In this document: positions 55,612-64,000 of the stretch, one piece after another
Layout: the number at the start of each line of letters is the position of its first letter
How positions within the stretch are numbered: position 1 is the stretch's first letter
NCBI RefSeq assembly: GCF_000208745.1
Contig: NC_030851.1
Location: 16,977,355-17,041,354 of the forward strand
Direction: 5' to 3'
DNA: 64,000 nucleotides
DNA from: Theobroma cacao
Lineage: Eukaryota > Streptophyta > Magnoliopsida > Malvales > Malvaceae
The notes under the pieces: generated by a model
What the model saw: only the letters and a program-made list of their open reading frames with translations
Databases searched by the model: none
What the model was told of the DNA's origin: nothing
Program-made: the position numbers and the translations under genes

Positions 55612-58564
55612 TGTCAAACCCGACTCTACAATATGTTTATTATGCCATTCTTACATAAAAATGCATGTTTATTTACTTGGGTACCTTAAAAATCGTTAAA
55701 GGACAGTATTGTACCAAATGGTACAATTAAGTTGAATTAAGCCTCAAACTAGTCTGAATAGAGATTTTAAGATGAAATTAAGAATTTTAAAACCCCAGAA
55801 TGACTTAAAAGGGTTATTCGGAGTTCGAGGACCGATTTGGAGTCAAATTGAAATTTTTATGACCTAGGGGCAAAATGGTCATTTTGCCACCTGAGGTTAA
55901 GATGTGAGTGTTGGCTGGAATTTTTTACTGAGATTGATCATTGGGAGTATAATTTGAGTTTGAGAAGTGAAGAATTTTAATTTTGACATTTTTTCGAGCA
56001 CAGGGGTAAAATAATCATTTTGCCACCCCAAGGGCAAAATTGTAATTTTACACCACCCAACACTTGTCCAGCACATGGATTTTACCCAATATTATCATGG
56101 ATAATTGAGAAAATTTAAGTGGTGGAGAGAGATTGCTTAATGGCTAAGTATGACACATAGACCAATGGAATGATGACGTGTCAAAATCTCATCCATTCAT
56201 TATTTTTCTTATAAATTAGCACAAAATCAGCCCATTTTTCATTCATATGGCCGGCCAAAGAAGAACAAAGGAAGAAAATAAAGAACAAGAACTCTAGGTG
56301 GAGAATTTCAAGAGAAAAAGTGAGGAAAATCAAGGAAAACAAGTGAAAATAGTAGGATTTCTCAATTTAAACTTGAAATCTATTTTTCTTAAGCATTTCT
56401 CCTTATTTTTCGTGGTTAAATTTCATGTTTTCATGGTGAATTCATGGCTAGTCGAATGGGTATGGAGAGAGAATGATGTTGGATTGATTTGATTTCAAGA
56501 TATGTTAGTGTTTTTAGTTAGTTTACCATGTCCAGAAGCAAAACAGCGAGAAAAGAATTCATTTTACCCATCACCCATCAATGGCCGAACCTACCTTGTA
56601 TTGAGTGAGGATGAATTTGATTTTTTATTTTAAGAGAATTGGTTAGAAAATGATGAATTATGGTGTGGAAAAGTAGTAGGAAAAATCACGGTGTTAATGC
56701 ACCATTATTGACCAAAAATTCTAAGAAGAAAAGTGAATATGGTTTTGCCAAATTTTAGGTTATTTGACTTGTGTTTGGTGAATTAAGGTATTGGAAAAGA
56801 AATGGAGAAATTTGGAGCTAAATTGGACGCGTTGGCCAATTAATCGGGTGATAAGACGAATTAGGCCAATATCGGGTTTAGATGGTTACCCGTGCATTTT
56901 GCATTCCATATCATGCATTAATAGTCTAAATTAGTTTAATTTCGATTTAGTACCAATGTAGTAAGTTTCTCGATTTTGTACTATGTCAAGGTGGTGAGTC
57001 CTCCGATAAAGGCAAGAAAATTGCATCCGAGGACCATAGTCAGAGTACTTCGAAATCCGCACTCTAGAAATTGTGAGTAACCTTACTATCATCTTAATTA
57101 TCTAAAGTAGTTTTTATCCGATTTTGTGATTTTATGGAAAATGAGTTAAATGGTAAATCTTTGTGTTTTGTAATTAAAATGTGATTTAATGAAATGATTT
57201 TATAACATTGTCTTGAAATGAAATGAAGGTTTGAAAATAGAGTAATTGGAGACTGTTTTCATGTGTTGTAAATTCATGGTTTGAATCGAATGGCTTATGA
57301 CAATATTTGCATAAATGGCTGAATTGGTATTTGTATTGAAATATATGAACTGTGTATTTAGTCTTGAAAGGCTGTGAATTACAATAATTGTCATATCATG
57401 TTATTGAATTTTATTGATTGGTAGGATAATTATTAGCTTACTGCAGTAGGCGGGTTTCTGTGGACCAGCCTATTAGAGGGGCACAGTAAACCCTGTTATA
57501 TCTTACCTCAGTATGAGAGACGCGGGTGGATAACTCCTGAGGTTAACACTTTAGAGTTCACTTCATGCAAAACCACCACATGAGGGTGAACTCGGCCAAC
57601 GCAAAGGAACGGCTATGTTTTCAAAATAAAAACATGATTTATGCGTACATAACTTTTTAACAGCCTTGGCGAACTCGGTTGGGATAGCCCTCGATCAAGG
57701 AATCCCTAATAACTAGGTATGAGAATGATTTTGGCACGAGCCAAAGCTTTTAAGAAATTCATAAGCCATGTTGATTACTTGATTTATATGAATCGATTTT
57801 ATTTGGTTGAAATGAGTTGAAAGGTAATGAATTATAGTATATTAAATTATTTTATCTGTCTCAATTTACTCTACTTTAGATATTTTAGATGGTTTTTGTT
57901 TACTCACTAGGATTTTATAATCTCACCACCCTCTTTTTCACCCATTTCAGGCTCAGGATAGTCGGTAAATAGCTCACTTTGTTGAGGGCTACAGTTGGAA
58001 TTGCATCCTCAAAAACTGTAGGTTTACTGCTTTAAATACTTTTTGTCGTTCGTGGGCCCATTTATTACTGTAAATTAAATTAAATACTTTGGCTTACTGT
58101 ATTACGATATATATGAATTTATTTTGCTTTTACGCTGTAAAAATTATTTATGCAGTGTTCTAAAAATATTGTTTTATGAGAAAATTGAATATTTTATTCA
58201 ATATTTTTATTTTATTCTAATAATCATAATTTCATTTTAAACGAATGTTTTAGACATCCAAATTTATTTTTGATTATGAATTATGTGTTTTGTACTCGCA
58301 TACTACATTTTTAGTGGATTTCGATATTTTTAAGGAAAAATGACCAAAATGCCTCTGTGAGAAAAAAATTGTTTTTCTATTGTTTTGATTTGAAAAATGT
58401 TTATAATCTCTCAAAACATAATTTTAGTGAATAATATTCACAGGGGAAGCGAGAAAAACTGATGTTAAGCCTTACAAGGTTTCGATTAACATTACGGGTA
58501 ATGAATATCTATCAGGACATCACGACGGTTGTCACGGGCTCGAGGAGAGTTCCGGATCATGACA
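55612..58564 (+). mobile_element. Solo LTR, family X, copy 3 (2953 bp)
   Basis: It runs TGTCAAACCCGACTCTACA...TCCGGATCATGACA, the inverted counterpart of X2 with almost the same length. Flanks TTACA (55607-55611) and TTATA (58565-58569) agree at 4 of 5 and fit one satellite unit when the LTR is removed. No coding domain inside. Confidence 0.92.
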
Positions 58565-59138
58565 TTATATGTTTGAGTATAGTAATGACTTTAGTTAGTA
58601 GCTAAGACTTAATCAAGTTATCCATTCACATGTTTGAGTATAGTAAATGACTTTAATTAGTAGTTGAGACCTAATCAAGTTATCCATTCACATGTTTGAG
58701 TATAGTAAATGACTTTAATTAGTAGTTGAGACCTAATCAAGTTATCCATTCACATGTTTGAGTATAGTAAATGACTTTAATTAGTTGTTGAGACCTAATC
58801 AAGTTATCCGTTCACATGTTTGAGTATAGTAAATGACCTTAATTAATAATTGAGACTGAACCAAGTTATTCACCCACATGTCTAAGTATAGTAAATGACT
58901 ATAATTAATAGTTGAGATCTAACCAAGTTATTGTTTCAAATGTTTGAGCATCGTAAATGACTTTGATTAGTAGCTGAGACCTAATCAAATTATCCATTCA
59001 TATGTTTGAGTGTAGTAAATGATCTTCATTGTTAGCCGAGATTTAATTGGGTTTGCCTATATATTTGAGTATAGGAATTAACTTATGGTAAACTCCACAC
59101 ATATCCTTTGTGGTCATAAATAAAATTTTATGGAATAT

Positions 59139-60371
59139 AGTGGGAATGGAATAAACATTTTGTGAAAATAAAATAAAAGAAGAATAATTATTATGTAGTC
59201 TAGTTCATGGGAATGGAATAGGACAATAATTGCTATTATGCATTATTCCAATGTTTGGTTGGTATGAATAGTTTTTAAAATAGCTAACAAATAAGTGATA
59301 AATGACAAAAATACCTTTTATTATAATTTTTAATTTTTAAATTAAAATATTTATTATTTTAATAATTTATTTAAAATATTAATAAATTTTATTTAATTTT
59401 TATATGATTATTTATTTTAATTTATAGAATATTAATAATTTATATTTCATTTTTAAATTAAAATATTTATAATTAAAACATTAACATTATTANTTTAAAA
59501 TATTAATAAATTTTTATTGAATTTTAATATGATTATTTATTTTAATTTATAGAATATTAATAATTTATATTTCATTTAAAATATTAATAATTTATAATTA
59601 AAACATTAACATCATTATTTTATTTTATTATTTGTTTTTAAAATATTAAAATATTACAAATTTATAATTAAAATTTTAATAATTTTTAAATTTAAAATAA
59701 TAACTTTTTATAATTTAGAATTAAAACTTCAACCTTTTTCATTTTAAATTCACTTTAATTTTTTCATTTTTATTTTCTTTTTTTCTTCTCGCAAGTTAGC
59801 CACTAGAGATATGGTCGATCGAGGTAAAGGATCGACGATATGCTCTTCCTATGGCTAGATCAAGCTAAGGAGCACCATATCGGTGCTCTTTGTGGTCGAA
59901 TTTGGCGCTGGAGTGCCAAATTCGATCGCAATATCTAGCAACTGATTTGGTCAGGGAATGCTAGATCGACATTTCCTTCACCGACTTTGGTGTTGCCGCC
60001 ACCTCTTTTGTCTGCCTCTAGTGATAGAGGGAAATGCAGAAAAAGAAGGAGCGGAGGAAGATGGGTAGAGAGAGAAAGAAAACTTGAGAAATGAAAAAAA
60101 TTTATATTATAAGACTAATTTTTTAAAATTTTAAAGGGAATTTTTCGTCCAATCTAATTTGTTTTCTATTCTCACCAATCCGAAATAGTTGTTACTAAGG
60201 GAAGCTCAATAATGGCTATTCCAAGTCCTCCTAGAATGACTATTCCGAGAAATGGTCATTCCATCCAACCAAATGCATCTTTAAATTGATAATAGGAATA
60301 AGGGGAAATGGCTAGTCCATTCCCCCCAACCAAACACGTAATATATTTTACTATTATTCCCACAATATAAC
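59139..60371. mobile_element. hAT-like MITE or TIR element, boundaries approximate
   Basis: Inverted subterminal motifs occur at both ends: 'attccaatgtttggttgg' (59247) against 'ccattccccccaaccaaaca' (60322), and 'gtgggaatggaata' against 'tattattcccaca'. The interior has an AT-only block (59310-59730, containing 'n' at about 59493) and a GC-richer part with 'gatcga' repeats (59810-59980). No coding sequence. Target-site duplication not fixed. Confidence 0.45.
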
Positions 60372-60739
60372 AGTGTTAAATTTTCGTTAACAAAAACAAT
60401 AAGTTTCACTAAAAGACAATAAAATTCTTATTTTTAAAAGTCTTATTTATTGGATTTGAACTTTAGATTTTCAAATTCTTATCGAAATATAGAGGATTGA
60501 ACCCATTGAAATTCTAGAGCAAGAATCCATCCAAAACTGAAAAAAAAAAAAAAAAAAAGACAAATGAAGGTTTTCTCGTAACAGAAAAACATTTAAGTTT
60601 TTGGTTTTTGAAATGTAAAAAAAAAACGTTATTTAAAGACATATAAAAGTAAAAATAAGACTAACCAAGATTGCAAATAGGACAAGGTTATTGGACGGTC
60701 ATGGTTATGGAAGAAAAGCAGACACTGAAAGCCAGTAAA

Positions 60740-60976
60740 CAAGATATTAAGAATCCATGACAAATCTAGGTTTATGTACCTAGATAAAGCCTATAAGACA
60801 ACAATAAAGAAAAAAACAACGAGTGCAATCAAAATTGTAATTCGACTTTGAGAAGTTGTGTGTAAAACAGCTGGTAATTGCACAATTATGAATGGGCTAG
60901 TTGATGTGGCCATTATCCTCGCAGCATAGCTTGTCCAGATATCAGTGCTCACTCCAGAGCCTGCGAGCATCTCCAA
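60740..60976 (-). pseudogene. Na+/Ca2+ exchanger (NCL)-like exon fragment, frameshifted
   Basis: The minus-strand frame reads MLAGSGVSTDIWTSYAARIM, ATSTSPFIIVQLPAVLHTTS, QSRITILIALVVFFFIVV, then a frameshift and SYRLYLG followed by stops. It resembles the segment of plant EF-hand sodium/calcium exchanger-like (NCL) proteins that spans two membrane helices (WTSYAARIM...PFIIVQLP, then LIALI...YCLYQ). It is an isolated exon-size piece: no EF-hands or exchanger repeats were found nearby, so it is a duplicated or residual gene fragment. The match is from memory and could be to a relative. Confidence 0.6.
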
Positions 60977-62439
60977 TCGTCAACAAAGACAATGTTGTAC
61001 AGAACTTAATTGGACTTGCACCAACAAAACAGAGCAAATTCTCAATAGACAGCCTTGGTTAGTGAATATAACGTATACCAGTTATGCTAAATCCTGGTGG
61101 TGTCTATTGGATCTTTTGGACAAAGAGCTCTCAAGGTCACACTTTATGAGTACAAGACAACGTAAAAAAAAAATTATTTTTTGCAAACATTATTCAATTT
61201 GGGAATTTATATTTCAAATCTAAGAAATAAGATTTTTAAATAGAAGGGTTTTATTGTCGTTTTAGAGAAACTTATAAGAGGTTTTTTTTTTTTTTTTGTG
61301 AAATTTAACACTGTTACTGCCTATAGGAGCAGTACTGAAGTAAAAGATTTTATTTGAAAAAATAAAGAAAATATGTTATACAAAAATATATCATACCACA
61401 AAAGGTTTACATGGAGTTTATATTTAAAAAAAAAAAAAAGACAATGCCGAATTTACCCTTTTAACTTTAATTAGTAGTTAAGACCTAGAAAGATTATCCA
61501 CCCACAAGTTTGAATAATAGACAATACCAAACATTTCGCTTTGATTAACAGCCTTATAAAATATAATTTTGGATGTACTGGCTACCTTTTAAAGGAAATC
61601 GCTTGACAACTCTCAAACAAAGGAATAGAAATCTTCTATCCCTACTTAGTGCCCCACTTGGTGCCTCTTCCATAATTTTGCATCGTATCCGATATTATGC
61701 TATCTCTAACCCCTAAAGCCTAAATTCTATATCACAAACCATAAGCCATAAACCTTAAACCTTAAGTCTCAAACCCTAAAATTTAATATGAGAAGTTTAC
61801 TCCAATCTAAAGCCTCAAGCAAAATTATGAAATGAACACCCAGTGGGATACCAAATGAAGGCAGAGGAATTCTATTCCTTAGCTTAACCCTCTAAGAAAA
61901 CTTGATGAAAATTTAGAGAACAAATGGCAAAGAGAATAGAGCAACTTAAGGAAATCTTAGAGAATAAATGGCAAAGAGAATAGAGCTTAAAAATCCTTTC
62001 ATGAATTCATGTACTCTAAATTCCTTTCTTGTCATCACTAAAAGGGTGTTTAATTATGAATGATTAATCATCTTTTCATGAATTCATAATTTAGAGAACA
62101 AATGGCAAAAGGGAAAAAACACCTTATTATGTCATCAATAAAAAGGATGTACATGGCCTGAAGAGGGGAACGAAATATGTTATTTGATGGCTAATTTCTG
62201 ATTAACAACTAAATATCATATACATCATCAGATACAGATTGACATGGCTTACCAAAGAGACAAATACAAGATTGATTTCAATGATGATTCCTTTGCTTAT
62301 GCGTGTGCCTTTTGGTTAATCAAAGATAATAAACTGACTACTTGAGAAAGAGATGACAAAAGAAACCTAGGAAGAAGAAAAGGGCAATCATACTGCCCTG
62401 CATGATCACATTCTACACAAAACAAGAATGAGGATCACA
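60977..62439. other. Intergenic; telomere-like and local repeats
   Basis: No gene was recognised. 61455-61530 is a relic satellite unit. 61695-61790 contains degenerate 'ccctaaa'/'aaccttaaa' repeats resembling the plant telomere unit CCCTAAA. 61910-62110 has three copies of 'ttagagaa.aaatggcaaa.ag' and repeated 'ttcatgaattcat'. Confidence 0.5.
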
Positions 62440-62654
62440 TTACAAGAAGTATTTCATTCGATCATCTCTCCTCATGGCATTGTATACAGCTTGAACCTGA
62501 ACAGCACAACAAATTTCAATCAGAGTTAAGTACAACTCTCTGTTACTTGAAGCAATTCTTATATATATTAGAAGGAAAACGAAAGTAGAGGAAACGATTC
62601 TTATATCTGGTTTTGTGTGTGTGCGTGACTGTGCACGTCTGCGGATGCCAGTGC

Positions 62655-62687
<33 letters not shown>

Positions 62688-62774
62688 GACCTGTTCACTA
62701 GAAACAACTCGAACAGGACCAATGTTGACAGATACATATTTTCCCCTAGATGATAATTTCTGCCTCACCCGACC
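62440..62774 (-). CDS. DUF493/YbeD-like protein, last two exons (5' part not found)
   Basis: On the minus strand an exon at 62774-62691 (after the acceptor TAACAG) reads GRVRQKLSSRGKYVSVNIGP and VRVVSSEQ. A GT-AG intron (62690-62497) follows, then the last exon 62496-62440, VQAVYNAMRRDDRMKYFL plus TAA. All joins are in phase 0. The KYVSVNIGP strand and the terminal helix are the conserved end of the plant DUF493 (YbeD/UPF0250) family, a small ferredoxin-like regulatory fold whose exact plant role is not established. 46 residues are visible. The N-terminal exons lie either unrecognised in 62775-64000 or beyond the window. The intron holds a (GT)n(GA)n microsatellite. There is no sign of damage in the visible part. 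Confidence 0.8.
62651..62688. repeat. (GT)n(GA)n compound microsatellite in intron
   Basis: About nine GT units run directly into about ten GA units, ending at the splice donor of the DUF493 exon on the minus strand, which therefore reads AG|GTCCTCTCTC. Confidence 0.93.
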
Positions 62775-64000
62775 CTGTTATGAAATATTGTTAGGCATTT
62801 GTGTTTCCATGGATGAAATAATACAACTTCTTGATAAAGAAGAAGAAAGCTGAAAAATGGAAAGAGTAAGCTGTATTTCAATAGTGATCTTAAGTCATTT
62901 CCAGAGGCAAAATCTTTCCATGAAAGGAATAAAAAAAATTCAAACTAGTCATCATGATTGATCATACTTTTAGCTTGTTTCTTCCCTTGAACTCCTTAAC
63001 CAAGACAGGAGATCCAACACCTAAAGTAGGACGAATGCCAAATCTAGTCTAAACAAATCTATTCTTCCCGACAAAAATTATTTAGCATTTATTCAAACAC
63101 CTCACAAAAGACCCACAACGGTCATTCATTTTAACAAACTTATGCTGGCAGTTACTCTCTACCATCCAGATGTTCCACAGGACTATGAGTTTATACTCAA
63201 TTTTCATTGGTTGCTGATTTAATCTGAACTGAAGGTTTCTAAGGCTATGTTTGTTTAATCGAAAACAACTTCTACAAAATAAAAAATTTTCCTAGAAGAT
63301 ATGATGTAGTGCGGAAGTAGAAACAATAAAAAGAAAACCAAAACAGGAAAGAAAAGCAGAGTGAAGATTAGAATTGATGTAAAATTGCAGTAGGAACAAG
63401 ATACTAGGTTTACAATTACAGAAAATTTGTCAGAAAAATAATCCAAAATAATAAAGCCACCTAACGGGTTTAAAGAGACTATTTATACTAGCGTTATGGC
63501 ATCTTTCAATCTTAGTCCTTGGATATAAGTAAGCCCCAGCTAATCCAAGCCATTCAAACTAATTAAAAGATCACATGCTAATCAAATGTTCACTTAATAA
63601 AATAAAAACATGATACCAAACTAATAATTATAGTAAAACAGTAAACATAAAAGAAAACATTTTAAGATAAACTATTAGATATATTTTAGAATACTCCTGC
63701 ACCAAGATAATTCTAGAAAAAGTTCCATTTTCCATTGTTTGGATGGTTACAACAAAAATCATTTTCTGGTGTTTGTTTCCAATAAAAACACCCAACATTT
63801 TCTTTCTCCTTTTCTCTTCTCTTTCTTTCATCTCCCTGTTTAAACCTCTCTCTAACCCGAAATACCCCCAAACTCCTTGTCTTATTAGCCAAGTTTATCA
63901 AATTACAAAATGTCAACAAATTTGTCATCCAAATGAAAACATGTAAATTAAAATTTGCTGGATTAAGAGTAATCAAAGGCTCTTCACCATGAGACAAAGA
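62775..64000. other. Probable intron or 5' region of the DUF493-like gene
   Basis: No exon could be recognised by both domain and splice sites. Open frames such as 63713-63997 (94 codons, minus) are low-complexity. AT-rich. Confidence 0.35.

Larger units (their letters stand above)
53806..59075. repeat. 62-bp satellite, interrupted by Q2 and X3
   Basis: The unit 'ccattcacatgtttgagtat' + 'agtaaatgactttaattagt' + 'agttgagacctaatcaagtt' + 'at' repeats with a period of 62 bp at 58621, 58683, 58745, 58807, 58869, 58931 and 58993 (next about 59054). Diverged units lie at about 53806-53896 and 55491-55611, before and after Q2. One more relic unit occurs at about 61455-61530. The two LTRs inserted into this array. 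Confidence 0.92.

Noticed and set aside
55612..58564. X3 and X2 as an inverted-repeat pair of one large DNA transposon
   Set aside because: Each copy has its own 5-bp target-site duplication, which fits two independent solo LTRs.
63713..63997. 94-codon minus-strand frame as first exon of the DUF493-like gene
   Set aside because: The composition is low-complexity (runs of K, E and R), no DUF493 features are seen, and no splice site was found to join it.

Overview
This window reads as nuclear DNA of a dicot plant. It is AT-rich and gene-poor, with three host genes whose proteins are plant-type, and most of the rest is nested transposable elements. I cannot name the species. Two single 'n' bases (about 10885 and 59493) mark unresolved assembly positions.

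Host genes. (1) 8687-9556 (+) is an intact single-exon DUF579 polysaccharide O-methyltransferase of the AGM1/AGM2 (arabinogalactan glucuronic acid methyltransferase) type. (2) 23847-25169 (-) is a three-exon gene for a 365-residue protein resembling the PLP/aminotransferase-V fold of molybdenum cofactor sulfurases; it appears to lack the usual PLP lysine, and one intron is GC-AG. (3) 62440-62774 (-) holds the last two exons of a DUF493/YbeD-like gene whose 5' part I could not find. A broken fragment of a Na+/Ca2+ exchanger-like gene lies at about 60740-60976 (-).

Repeat layout. 1-5640: a large gypsy-type LTR (family X), a second LTR (A) carrying a tRNA-derived SINE, and the 3' end of a copia element. 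10400-11490: an AT-rich TIR element. 13981-18970: two Mutator-like MITEs; the second shows four insertion levels, each with its own target-site duplication (MULE, then PIF/Harbinger, then solo LTR, then SINE). 19053-23480: a decayed L1-type LINE split by a solo LTR (family W). 26277-27411: a MITE-like element. 28220-29390: a decayed MULE transposase. 29392-35642: LTR-type repeats R and S, with a 2955-bp solo X LTR inside R. 36534-53333: a degenerate Ty3/gypsy chromovirus (Z) split by at least six later elements (Y1 with W2 inside, P1, P2, a hAT-like element with Q1 inside, and Y2 with P3 inside). 53806-61530: a 62-bp satellite broken up by solo LTRs Q2 and X3 and a TIR element.

Main signal of the hunt. 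Many of the LTRs carry dense scattered arrays of a short palindrome or near-palindrome. The motif differs by family and sometimes by copy, but almost all centre on TCGA or an apparent CpG-decay derivative of it: TTAATCGATTAA (P), AGAATCGATTCT (Q2), a GTCGAC core (Q1), TGTATCGATACA (S), ATCTATCGATAGAT (the MITE), GTATTGAGAC (R), and TCTCGCTGCAGCGAGA (W). I know of no named feature class that covers this. No CRISPR array, functional tRNA, rRNA, operon or bacterial-type regulatory element was seen.
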